Part shown: piece by piece, positions 15,295 to 22,524 of the stretch
Layout of the letters: each line of letters begins with the position of its first letter
Position numbering within the stretch: the stretch's first letter is position 1
From: an uncultured Collinsella sp.
GTDB taxonomy: Bacteria > Actinomycetota > Coriobacteriia > Coriobacteriales > Coriobacteriaceae
Assembly (NCBI GenBank): GCA_900551815.1
Contig: URXE01000040.1
Coordinates: 1 to 22,524 of the forward strand
Direction of reading: 5' to 3'
DNA: 22,524 bases
The notes under the pieces: model-generated
What the model saw: the letters and a program-made list of their open reading frames with translations, nothing else
What the model was told of the DNA's origin: nothing
The model's database searches: none
Program-made: the position numbers and the translations under genes

Positions 15295-15797
15295 TGGGTC
15301 GCGTTGTGGATGGTCGTGTGAACGGCGCCCCGTTTGCGGGTATCGTGCTTACGGCGGGAAGCGTACTGCGTGCCGACGATGCGGCCGGCCCCGTGCTCTC
15401 CAAAAAGATGGAGGACGCACCCATCGCCGGTTGGTACACCATCGACGGCGGCCAAACGCCCGAGGATGACATCATCGAGGTCAAGCGCGAGCGTCCGCCG
15501 CGTCTGGTCTTGGTCGATGCCGCCGACATGGCGCTGCCCGTCGGGTCCATCCGCTTGCTCGACAAGCGTGATGTGGCCCGCAAGTCGATGTTCACCACGC
15601 ATTCGCTTCCGCTCTCGATTCTGATCGAGGAAATCGAGCAATCGTGCGATGATATCGTCTTCGTTGGGATTCAGCCGGGCGATACGGAGTTTTACAACCC
15701 CATGTCCCCGGAGGTCTTTGAGGCCGTCGACGCCGTGTACGACGCTGTGGCCGCTAACGACTTTTCCCACTTTGTCCGCTTGGGGCAAGAGCAATAG
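15294..15797 (+). CDS. hycI: HycI-type hydrogenase maturation endopeptidase
   Basis: A 167-residue protease that removes the C-terminal peptide of the large subunit once nickel is in place. The three nickel-sensing residues of E. coli HycI (Asp16, Asp62, His90) correspond to Asp29 (RADDAAGP), Asp75 (LVDAADM) and His103 (TTHSLPL). Other HycI signatures are present: IDGGQTPEDDIIEVKRERP and VGIQPGDTEFYNPM. The N-terminus is about 13 residues longer than in E. coli, and the usual GN before the first Asp reads GS. The ATG overlaps the hycH stop (TAATG), with GGGGAGG upstream. Its only evident substrate is HyfG, cut after the CTDR motif. Confidence 0.92.
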   Translation: MGRVVDGRVNGAPFAGIVLTAGSVLRADDAAGPVLSKKMEDAPIAGWYTIDGGQTPEDDIIEVKRERPPRLVLVDAADMALPVGSIRLLDKRDVARKSMFTTHSLPLSILIEEIEQSCDDIVFVGIQPGDTEFYNPMSPEVFEAVDAVYDAVAANDFSHFVRLGQEQ

Positions 15798-15836
15798 GAG
15801 CGCTTGTCCCTGCTGATTAGGAAAGAAGTGATTGAC

Positions 15837-16676
15837 ATGGCAGATTCCAAGGCAGAATATCCCGCTCCCGATTGCCTGGGGCCCGCCGCGATCGAGGCCA
15901 AGACCGAGGCCGCTGGCGTGACTAAGGCCAACCTGCCGGTTGCAAAGGCCTTTCTGTTGGCAATGTTCGCCGGCGCGTTCATCGCCTTCGGTGGCCTGTT
16001 CTTTACCGTGTTCTTGAGCGATAGCACGCTGGGCTGGGGCGCCCAGCGCGTCGTGGGCGGCCTGTGCTTTTGCCTGGGCCTGGTGCTCGTGCTGGTGTGC
16101 GGTGCCGAGTTGTTCACTGGCAACTCGCTTATGGTCTGCGCGCTCAAGAGCAAACAGATCACCCTGGTCCAGATGCTCAAGGCTTGGGTCGTCGTATGGG
16201 TCGGTAACTTTGTCGGTGCCCTGTTCATCGTCTTTTTGGTGTACATGGCCGGCATTTACAAGCTCAACGGCGAGGCGGTCGCCAATTCCATGGTGAGCGT
16301 CGCCGCCGGCAAGGTGACGATCGACTGGGTGACGATCTTCTTCCGCGGCATCCTGTGCAACATCTTTGTGTGCCTGGCTGTGTGGATCGGTACCGCCGGC
16401 AAGACCGTGGTCGATAAGGTTGTGGGCATTCTGCTGCCCATCGCCGCCTTTGTGGCCTGCGGTTTTGAGCACTGTGTTGCCAACATGTACTTTTTGCCCA
16501 TGGGTGCCGTGATGCACGCGTGCGGCTACGGTGCCGACGTCGCCGGTGCCGATGCGCTCAACGCCGCGGGCATTGCGTTTAACCTGTCCGCCGCCACGCT
16601 GGGCAACATCGTGGGCGGCGCGGTTCTGGTCGCGCTCGGCTACTGGTTTATCTACGCCAAGAAGTTCGAGGCGTAA
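15837..16676 (+). CDS. focA: Formate/nitrite transporter (FNT) family channel, probable formate channel
   Basis: A 279-residue membrane protein with six helices of the FNT family. Diagnostic segments are GAELFTGNSLMV (omega-loop region) and CGFEHCVANMYFLPMG with the conserved pore histidine at His212 (His209 in E. coli FocA). FNT pentamers pass formate or formic acid and related small anions. Being last in a formate hydrogenlyase operon, formate is the likely substrate. ATG 15837 gives the family's usual length with GAAAGAAG just upstream; the frame is open to 15804, and a GTG at 15828 is an alternative. There is a 39-base gap from hycI and a terminator follows. The sequence looks closer to FdhC/clostridial-type FNT proteins than to enteric FocA. 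Confidence 0.88.
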   Translation: MADSKAEYPAPDCLGPAAIEAKTEAAGVTKANLPVAKAFLLAMFAGAFIAFGGLFFTVFLSDSTLGWGAQRVVGGLCFCLGLVLVLVCGAELFTGNSLMVCALKSKQITLVQMLKAWVVVWVGNFVGALFIVFLVYMAGIYKLNGEAVANSMVSVAAGKVTIDWVTIFFRGILCNIFVCLAVWIGTAGKTVVDKVVGILLPIAAFVACGFEHCVANMYFLPMGAVMHACGYGADVAGADALNAAGIAFNLSAATLGNIVGGAVLVALGYWFIYAKKFEA

Positions 16677-16698
16677 GGTACCGTCTGTTTGACGTTGG

Positions 16699-16734
16699 GC
16701 CTCCCGCGGGGCGTTGCCGTGCGGGAGGCTTTTT
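16699..16734 (+). terminator. Intrinsic terminator closing the hydrogenlyase operon
   Basis: GCCTCCCGC (16699-16707) pairs perfectly with GCGGGAGGC (16721-16729) around a 13-base loop and is followed directly by TTTTT. This is a textbook rho-independent terminator, 22 bases after the focA-like stop. It marks the end of the hyd/hyf transcript and implies a separate promoter for the next gene. Confidence 0.92.
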
Positions 16735-16798
16735 GGGTCTGGGGCTCGTCGCCGGGCTTTTGGCCTGTTGTGTTTGGCTGATGAAAGGGGTAATCGAG

Positions 16799-18916
16799 AT
16801 GGCATCAGCTGTGAAGCGTGACGGTCGCGCCGTGGTGACCACATGCGGGGGATGCTATGCCGATTGCGCCTTTGCGGCACGCGTTGAGGATGGGCGTGTG
16901 GTGACTAAGTTGCCGGTGCCGGGGCATCCGTGCGCGGCGCGAGCCCTGTGTGCCCGCGGGCGGCATCGCCTGGCAATGCCGTTTGACGAGCGCGACCGCA
17001 TTGTACACCCCATGCGCCGACGAGCTGATGGCTCGGGGTTCGATGCGATTTCGTGGGATGAGGCGTTCGCGCAGATCGCAGCGCGCCTTGGGGAGATTGT
17101 TGACGGGCATGGTCCCCGTGCGCTGGGCATGACGCTTGGCGTGCCCTCGTTCGACCGCTACTGGGCGTATCGTTTTATGCATGCGCTGGGCTCGCCCAAC
17201 GTGTACGGTGCCGATGGCGCCTGCGAGGTAAGCCGTCTCACCGGTTGGGAGCACAGCCTGGGCTATAGCCCCGCCTCCGACCTGGCGCATACCGATTGCA
17301 TCATGTACCTAGGGCGTTCACTGGTGGATTCGTCGACGATGGGGGCCGTTGATGCGCTCAACGATGCGCGCCGGCGTGGGGCGAAGATCATCGTGGTCGA
17401 CCCGCGGCGCAGTGGCTCTGCGGCGCTTGCCGACCGCTGGTTGCGCGTGCGCCCGGGCTGCGACTTGGCGCTGCTGTTGGGTATTGTCCACGTGTTGATT
17501 GCCGAGGACCTGTACGATCACGAGTTCGTGACCCGTTATACCACGGGTTTTGACGAGCTGGCGCAGGCAGCCGCTGTTTGGACGCCCGAGTGGGCTGAGT
17601 CGATGTGCGATGTGCCGGCGGACGATATCCGAGCGACTGCGCGTGATTTGGCTGCCGCGGCGCCTGCTGCGGTGGTGGACGCGGGCTTTCATGGCGGCAT
17701 CGGTATCGCGTATGCCAATAGCACCCAGACCGCGCGCGCTATTTGCTTGGTCGATGTGCTGCTGGGCTGCATCGGACACGCGGGCGGCGCGCTCAACCCG
17801 CCCACGCCGCTTGTGTTGGGCGATTTGGACCCTGCGTGTTTCGCGACGCCGTCGATGCCACGTGAGCCCAAGTTGGGGTCCGAGCGCTATCCACTGGTCG
17901 ATCCGGTGCGCGGCCTGTGCACGACCATCGGTCAGTCGATTCTTGCCGGCGATTTGCGTGGACTCATCGTCTATGCCAGTAACCCCGGTGCGGGCTATGG
18001 CAATGCGCGGGCTTGGTTGGGTATTTTGCAGCAGCTCGACTTGCTCGTGACGATTGATATTCGCTGGTCCGAGACGGCGCGTGCTTCTGACTTCGTGTTG
18101 CCCGACGTGACGTATCTGGAGGCCGACCGCGGCGTGGGCACAGTCGTGGGTGCCAATGATTCGCGCGTGTTCTACCGCAATGCCGTGCTGCCCGTGCAGC
18201 ATGACGACACGCGACCGGGGCGGGAGATCTTTGCCGGTCTGGCGCAGGCGTGTGGCGTGGGCGAGTACTTCCAGTTTACGCCTGACGATCTGGCGGCTGC
18301 CCAGGTGGCGCCTTTTGGGATCAATCTGGACGAGCTCAAGGAGCGCGGCTGGGCCGACACGGGTGTTGCGTTGCCGTCGCGTACGGGCGAGCCGGCGATT
18401 CCCTTGGATCGCGGCAAGATTGCGCTGGCAAGCGACATATGGGAGCGAGCCGGTCTGGGTCGTGTGCCCAACTGGATCGCTCCCATGGTGGAGCCCGGCC
18501 CGGGGATGTTTCGCCTCATTAGCGGCAACCGTCCCTTTGAGTCGCATACTTCGCGCAGGCTCGCGGCCCAAGGTGCCGCCGAGGCGGGCTCGGACCTGGA
18601 TGCCGTGCAAATGAATGCCGATGCTGCTGCGCACATGGGCATCGCCGACGGCGAGGTCGTCGAACTCGTGAGCGATATGGGCCGCGACCGCGTGCGCGTG
18701 GAGACAACGCCGTATCTGCATCCGGCGTGCATCTTCACCTCGGCCGCTCCCGGCGGGCGTTCGTTTGGCGCCGATGCCGGTGGCGCTCAAGCCTTGGGCG
18801 TGGGCCCGCTCGACCATACGCCGCTGCGATGGGACCCGTTGACGGGTGCCGCGCTCACCCAGGAAAACGCCGTTCGCGTGGAAAAGATCGCGGCGCGCGA
18901 GGATAATAACGAATGA
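16799..18916 (+). CDS. Molybdopterin oxidoreductase family protein, non-Sec, substrate unknown
   Basis: A 705-residue enzyme of the DMSO reductase/formate dehydrogenase superfamily. N-terminal Cys16, 19, 23 and 51 (CGGCYADC, LCARG) should bind a [4Fe-4S] cluster. The residue after the last ligand is Arg (C51-A-R53), as in polysulfide/DMSO-reductase types, where formate dehydrogenases have Lys. The likely Mo ligand is Cys142 in YGADGACEVSRLTGW; there is no in-frame TGA. The FdhF signature around Sec-His is absent. A C-terminal molybdopterin-dinucleotide domain is visible (FRLISGNRPFESHTSRR, GIADGEVVELVSD). No Tat signal or adjacent ferredoxin or membrane subunit is seen, so it is probably cytoplasmic. 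ATG 16799 follows AAAGGGG. Codon use is looser than in hyf genes (more TTG, GCG, GGG). It lies 76 bases before selA. Substrate cannot be inferred. Confidence 0.83.
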   Translation: MASAVKRDGRAVVTTCGGCYADCAFAARVEDGRVVTKLPVPGHPCAARALCARGRHRLAMPFDERDRIVHPMRRRADGSGFDAISWDEAFAQIAARLGEIVDGHGPRALGMTLGVPSFDRYWAYRFMHALGSPNVYGADGACEVSRLTGWEHSLGYSPASDLAHTDCIMYLGRSLVDSSTMGAVDALNDARRRGAKIIVVDPRRSGSAALADRWLRVRPGCDLALLLGIVHVLIAEDLYDHEFVTRYTTGFDELAQAAAVWTPEWAESMCDVPADDIRATARDLAAAAPAAVVDAGFHGGIGIAYANSTQTARAICLVDVLLGCIGHAGGALNPPTPLVLGDLDPACFATPSMPREPKLGSERYPLVDPVRGLCTTIGQSILAGDLRGLIVYASNPGAGYGNARAWLGILQQLDLLVTIDIRWSETARASDFVLPDVTYLEADRGVGTVVGANDSRVFYRNAVLPVQHDDTRPGREIFAGLAQACGVGEYFQFTPDDLAAAQVAPFGINLDELKERGWADTGVALPSRTGEPAIPLDRGKIALASDIWERAGLGRVPNWIAPMVEPGPGMFRLISGNRPFESHTSRRLAAQGAAEAGSDLDAVQMNADAAAHMGIADGEVVELVSDMGRDRVRVETTPYLHPACIFTSAAPGGRSFGADAGGAQALGVGPLDHTPLRWDPLTGAALTQENAVRVEKIAAREDNNE

Positions 18917-18992
18917 TCGATTCAGCCGATCGAATTGGCTGATAGTTTGACGTTCGAACGATTGATTCATCTTTGGTTTTGAAAGGCCGCAC
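18917..18992 (+). promoter_or_regulatory. Gap before selA with hairpin and possible weak promoter
   Basis: TCAGCC (18922-18927) pairs with GGCTGA (18937-18942) just after the oxidoreductase stop, without a proper U-tract. TTGACG (18947-18952) is a good -35 match, but the hexamer 17 bases downstream (TCTTTG) is poor. A perfect palindrome, CGTTCGAACG (18951-18960), overlaps it. selA-selB may have their own promoter or share one with the preceding gene. Confidence 0.35.
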
Positions 18993-20450
18993 ATGAGCGA
19001 TAGCCAGAACATGTCCGATGAGGTGCGCGCCCGCCTGCGCGCCATTCCCTCCGTCAACGAGCTGCTTGCCGAGTGGCCGGTAGTGAAGGCGGCGGGGGAG
19101 ACCTGCGACGCGGTGGTGCATGCCGCCGTCACGGCCGAGCTCGACGAGGAGCGCGCCGCCATTCGCGCCGGTGCCGCCCCGCGCTCTAAGCGCGACCTGG
19201 CCTCGGCCATCGAGTGGCGTGCGCACCGCTCCGCGTTGCCGAGCCTGCGCCCCGCCGTCAACGCTACGGGCGTGGTCATCCATACCAACTTGGGCCGCGC
19301 CCCGCTCGCGGAGTCGGTGGCAAAGGCCGTGGCCGAGGTCGCGCGCGGGTACAGCACACTCGAGTACAGCGTGGGCACCTGCTCGCGTGGGTCGCGCAAG
19401 GAACATGCCGCGCAGCTCATCCGCTCGCTTACCGGAGCCGAGGACGCGCTCGTGGTCAACAACAACGCCGCCGCTGTGCTGCTGGTGCTGGCGACCCATG
19501 CCGCAGGCAAAGAGGTCATCGTCAGCCGCGGCGAGCTTGTCGAGATTGGCGGCAGCTTCCGCATCCCCGATGTCATGGCGGCCTCGGGCGCCAAACTCGT
19601 CGAGGTCGGCGCCACCAACCGCACGCACCTGGGCGACTACGAGCGCGCCATCACGCCCGAAACGGCCATGATCCTGAAGGTCCATCCTTCCAACTATCGC
19701 ATCGAGGGTTTTCACGAGGAAGTGAGCTCAAGGGAGCTCGCCGCACTGGCCCATAAGCACGGCCTGCTGTTCTACGAGGACCAGGGCTCGGGCGCGCTGT
19801 TGCCCGACGACATCTTGGTGCGCGGCGGCGAAGAAACCACGCCGGCTTCGGTTTCGGCAGGGCTCGATATCGTGTCGTGCTCGGGTGATAAGCTGCTGGG
19901 TGCCGCGCAGGCGGGCATTATCATGGGCCGTCGCGATCTGGTCCAGGCCTGCGGGTCGCATCCGCTTATGCGTGCCCTGCGCCCGGGCAAGCTCGCACTG
20001 GCGGCGCTCGAGGCCACGCTACGTATCTACATGGACGGCGCCGATGTTGCCCATCGCGATATTCCGGTGCTCAGCATGCTTACGCTACCGCAGGCCCATT
20101 TGGAGCGACGTGCCCGCAAGCTGCGCGATCGTATGGTCGCCGGGCTCGATAAGGCGGGTTGCCCGTGCGCCGTCGAGCTTGAGATTATCGAAGAATCGTC
20201 GACGCCCGGCGGTGGATCTCTGCCTACCGTGGAGCTGCCCACGATGTGCGTTGCCGTGCGTCTTGTTGACGCGCGCCTGACGGTCGATGCGCTCAAGCGC
20301 TCGCTTGTCCAGGACTTCGACACACCGGTCGTCACACGAACCTCGCACGATCGCATTTTGTTTGACGTCCGTACGCTTGTGGGCGACCGCGATATCGAGA
20401 CGGCGGCATCGACGCTCGTCGCGTGCGTTGAGAAGGCGATTGCTCGATGA
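18993..20450 (+). CDS. selA: L-seryl-tRNA(Sec) selenium transferase
   Basis: A 485-residue PLP enzyme that converts seryl-tRNA(Sec) to selenocysteyl-tRNA(Sec) using selenophosphate. E. coli SelA is 463 residues. The PLP lysine is Lys300 in SCSGDKLLGAAQAGIIMG (E. coli Lys295). Other family segments are INELL-like VNELLAEWPV near the N-terminus, NATGVVIHTNLGRAPL, VVNNNAAAVLL and YEDQGSGAL. GAAAGG precedes ATG 18993; a second Met at residue 7 is less well placed. The stop overlaps selB by 4 bases. Its clear client in this window is fdhF. The partner genes selD and selC are not here. Confidence 0.95.
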   Translation: MSDSQNMSDEVRARLRAIPSVNELLAEWPVVKAAGETCDAVVHAAVTAELDEERAAIRAGAAPRSKRDLASAIEWRAHRSALPSLRPAVNATGVVIHTNLGRAPLAESVAKAVAEVARGYSTLEYSVGTCSRGSRKEHAAQLIRSLTGAEDALVVNNNAAAVLLVLATHAAGKEVIVSRGELVEIGGSFRIPDVMAASGAKLVEVGATNRTHLGDYERAITPETAMILKVHPSNYRIEGFHEEVSSRELAALAHKHGLLFYEDQGSGALLPDDILVRGGEETTPASVSAGLDIVSCSGDKLLGAAQAGIIMGRRDLVQACGSHPLMRALRPGKLALAALEATLRIYMDGADVAHRDIPVLSMLTLPQAHLERRARKLRDRMVAGLDKAGCPCAVELEIIEESSTPGGGSLPTVELPTMCVAVRLVDARLTVDALKRSLVQDFDTPVVTRTSHDRILFDVRTLVGDRDIETAASTLVACVEKAIAR

Positions 20451-22414
20451 GTGAGGTTCAAGCGCTGGTGGAGTGTCCCGTTATCGTTGGCACGGCGGGC
20501 CACGTCGACCACGGTAAGTCGGCGCTGATCGAGGCACTGACCGGCAAGAATCCCGATCGCCTTGAGGTCGAGCGTCGTCGCGGCATGACGGTGGAGCTTG
20601 GCTTTGGCGAGCTGGCGCTGCCGAGCGGCAAGATCGTCGGCCTGGTCGACGTGCCGGGCCACGCGCATTACCTGCGCGCCATGGTGCAGGGTGCCACGGG
20701 CATTGATGTTGCCGTGTTGGTGGTCTCTGCCGTCGAGGGCGTGATGCCGCAGACCCGCGAGCACGTGCACGTGCTGGAGATGCTGGGCGTCACGCATATG
20801 GTGGTGGCGCTGACTATGTGTGACCTGGCCGATGCCGAGATGACCGAGCTTGCCGAGCTCGATGTCGATGACTTTTTGTCGGGTACCGTGTTTGCGGGCG
20901 CGCCGATTGCGCCCGTGTCGTCTAAGACGGGCGAGGGGATCGACGGGCTGCTTGCGGTGCTCGACGAGCAGGTAAGTGCCTGCTGGGATGCCTGCCGCGA
21001 CCGTGCCGAGCGCACCGATGCCGCGCCGCGCCTGCCGATTGACCGCTGCTTTACGATTAAGGGCGTCGGCACCGTCGTAACGGGAACGTTGCACGATGCG
21101 CCGGTTGCGGTGGGCGACGAGCTGATGGCTTTGCCGTCGCGTACGGTCTGTCGTGTGCGCGGGATTCAGGTGCATGGTGATACGCCGCGCGCGCTTCCTG
21201 GTCAGCGTGTGGCGCTCAACCTGGTCGGTGACGGCGTCGCGGCACTTGACCGCGGCGAGATGCTGGGCGTGGCGGACCGCTTTGGTCAGACGTTGCGCTT
21301 TATGATGACGTTCACCTACCTGGGCCGCGAGGGCGCCAAGCCGCGCGTGCTCGAGTCGGGCGTGCGCGTGCATGTGATGGCCGGCACGGCCGAAGTCGTC
21401 GGCCGCATCATGCTTTTGGAGGGCGAAGCCCCCATGGCGGTGGGCGAGACCCGTACCGTGCAGGTGCGCCTGGATGATCCGCTGCCGCTGCGTGCCGGAG
21501 ACCATGCCGTGGTGCTGTCGTATTCGCCCGTGATGCTTATTGGCGGCGGGCGCGTGCTGCTTTCGCGCTGCCGTCGCTCGCGCGAGCTTTCTGCCGGCGA
21601 GCGCGCACTGTTTGCGGCGCTCGAGTCCGGCGATATCGCGGGCGGTGTGGGCGCTTGGCTGGCACTGCAGATGCTGCCGGTTACGGCGGTTGATGTTGCC
21701 GAGGCTTTGGATCTTGGTGTCGGCGAGGTCGATGCCGCGCTGCGCGGGTTGGTGGCGCAGGGCTCCGTTCGCAAGCTTGCCGTGGGTGATGCGGACCACT
21801 TTGCGGATGCCGTGGTGCTCGACGCCGCGATGGATGCACTGGCGGCGACCCTGTCAGCCATGCATGCGGCGTCTCCCAAGGAGACGGGCTTTACACCCGG
21901 CGCCGTTGCCCATGCTGCGTGGCCTGCCGCTGATGATACAGTTGCCGCGGCTCTGATTGCCGAGGGCTGCTCGCGTGGCGTGTGCGCCTCCGAGGGGGCC
22001 GAGGTGTTCGACCCGCACTCCGCTGCCGCCGCGGCGCGTGTGGTGCGCGAGGCCTGCGAACGTATCGTTGCCTTGCTGGACGAAGCCGGCCTCGATGCGC
22101 CGACGTTGCCCGAGGTGGGCGAGCAACTGCAGCTCGATCGCGACACCATGACGCGAGCCCTGCGCGAGCTTTCGCTCAACCGCTCGATTGTTAAGGTCGA
22201 GCGCGACGTTGCCCTGTCCGCTGCCGCCGAGGCCCATGCGCGCGAGCTCGCCGCCGCCGCCATTGAGGCAGCCGGCGGCGCTGCCACCACGAGCGCCCTG
22301 CGCGAGGCCCTCGGTGTGTCCCGCAAACGTGCCATCAGCATTTTGGAGCACCTAGATGCCGTGCGCTTTACGGTGCTCGACAAGGAAGCCGGCGGCCTGC
22401 GCTCCCTGCGCTAG
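20447..22414 (+). CDS. selB: Selenocysteine-specific elongation factor
   Basis: A 655-residue translational GTPase that brings Sec-tRNA(Sec) to ribosomes paused at a UGA with a SECIS hairpin. The EF-Tu-like part has the P-loop GTAGHVDHGKS (residues 15-25), RRRGMTVELGF (switch I) and DVPGH (68-72). The G4 motif, usually NKxD or TKxD, reads TMCD (123-126), so the lysine is replaced by Met. G5 (SSKTGEG) is normal. EF-Tu-like domains 2 and 3 follow to about residue 370. The rest is a chain of winged-helix-type segments ending in LREALGVSRKRAISILEHLD, the RNA-binding region. Translation is coupled to selA through ATGA. Length is close to the roughly 614 residues of E. coli SelB, somewhat longer. 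Confidence 0.95.
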   Translation: MSEVQALVECPVIVGTAGHVDHGKSALIEALTGKNPDRLEVERRRGMTVELGFGELALPSGKIVGLVDVPGHAHYLRAMVQGATGIDVAVLVVSAVEGVMPQTREHVHVLEMLGVTHMVVALTMCDLADAEMTELAELDVDDFLSGTVFAGAPIAPVSSKTGEGIDGLLAVLDEQVSACWDACRDRAERTDAAPRLPIDRCFTIKGVGTVVTGTLHDAPVAVGDELMALPSRTVCRVRGIQVHGDTPRALPGQRVALNLVGDGVAALDRGEMLGVADRFGQTLRFMMTFTYLGREGAKPRVLESGVRVHVMAGTAEVVGRIMLLEGEAPMAVGETRTVQVRLDDPLPLRAGDHAVVLSYSPVMLIGGGRVLLSRCRRSRELSAGERALFAALESGDIAGGVGAWLALQMLPVTAVDVAEALDLGVGEVDAALRGLVAQGSVRKLAVGDADHFADAVVLDAAMDALAATLSAMHAASPKETGFTPGAVAHAAWPAADDTVAAALIAEGCSRGVCASEGAEVFDPHSAAAAARVVREACERIVALLDEAGLDAPTLPEVGEQLQLDRDTMTRALRELSLNRSIVKVERDVALSAAAEAHARELAAAAIEAAGGAATTSALREALGVSRKRAISILEHLDAVRFTVLDKEAGGLRSLR

Positions 22415-22524
22415 GCCGGTCACTCGCTCCCGCCTCCTCAGTTGCGGTGAAATAGTTCCTATTTGGAGGCTTGGGGGTGCGGACGATTTCTTGGACCGCG
22501 CCTAGGCGTATCCAAGCTTCCTGC
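22415..22524. other. Gene-free contig end with two hairpin-forming segments
   Basis: GCCTCC (22432-22437) can pair with GGAGGC (22465-22470), and just inside it AAATAG (22450-22455) pairs with CTATTT (22459-22464) around a 3-base loop. A second structure pairs GCTTGG (22469-22474) with CCAAGC (22512-22517), with an inner GGTGCGG/CCGCGCC stem (22476-22482, 22496-22502, one G-U pair). Neither is followed by a U-run inside the window, so they are poor terminators. They may belong to an intergenic repeat or small RNA. No tRNA cloverleaf or CCA end is seen. Confidence 0.4.

Noticed and set aside
22469..22517. tRNA-Sec gene (selC) after selB
   Set aside because: The segment folds, but has no cloverleaf, no TCA anticodon loop, no T-loop TTCGA-type sequence and no CCA end. 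None was seen in other gaps either.
1..22524. CRISPR arrays, insertion sequences, phage genes, rRNA
   Set aside because: No regularly spaced repeats, transposase or integrase motifs, or rRNA-like sequence were found; the only transposon end is the library adapter.

Overview
This 22.5 kb window looks like one end of a draft contig from a high-GC anaerobic gut bacterium. The style (strong GCC/CTG/GTC codon bias, tight operons, gene content) suggests Coriobacteriia, perhaps Collinsella; this is inference from gene style, not from a marker gene. Bases 1-31 are not genomic: they match the Illumina Nextera read-1 adapter with its Tn5 mosaic end, so real sequence starts near base 32.

Layout. (i) 47-839, minus strand: a two-gene toxin-antitoxin operon, a RelB/DinJ-type antitoxin followed by a PIN-domain protein. 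(ii) 840-1266: an AT-richer, gene-free regulatory region with several inverted repeats. (iii) 1267-16676, plus strand: a nearly gapless formate hydrogenlyase operon in the order hydN-like, fdhF, hyfA-B-C-D-E-F-G-H-I, hycH/hyfJ-like, hycI, focA-like. The fdhF reading frame is interrupted by a UGA at 2279-2281, which I read as selenocysteine 140. It sits in the same place as in E. coli FdhF and is followed by a SECIS-like stem-loop with a GGUCUG apical loop. A hairpin terminator or attenuator (4106-4148) separates the formate dehydrogenase pair from the hydrogenase genes. A strong terminator (16699-16734) closes the operon. (iv) 16799-22414, plus strand: a second, non-Sec molybdopterin oxidoreductase of unknown substrate, then selA and selB, which make and deliver Sec-tRNA. 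(v) 22415-22524: a gene-free end with two hairpin-forming segments.

How it works together. FocA-like protein moves formate across the membrane. FdhF, a Mo/W-bis-MGD selenoenzyme, oxidises it to CO2. Electrons pass through four-cluster ferredoxin subunits (HydN-like, HyfA), then HyfH and HyfI, to the group 4a [NiFe] hydrogenase large subunit HyfG, which makes H2. The membrane arm has HyfB, D and F (antiporter-like subunits that keep the transmembrane Glu and Lys), HyfC and HyfE, so this is a hydrogenase-4 (FHL-2) type complex expected to couple H2 evolution to ion translocation. HycI trims the HyfG C-terminus after nickel insertion, and HycH assists assembly. SelA and SelB supply the selenocysteine FdhF needs. 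Not seen here: selC (tRNA-Sec), selD, hypA-F, molybdopterin synthesis genes, and any FhlA/HyfR-type regulator; these must lie elsewhere or be replaced.
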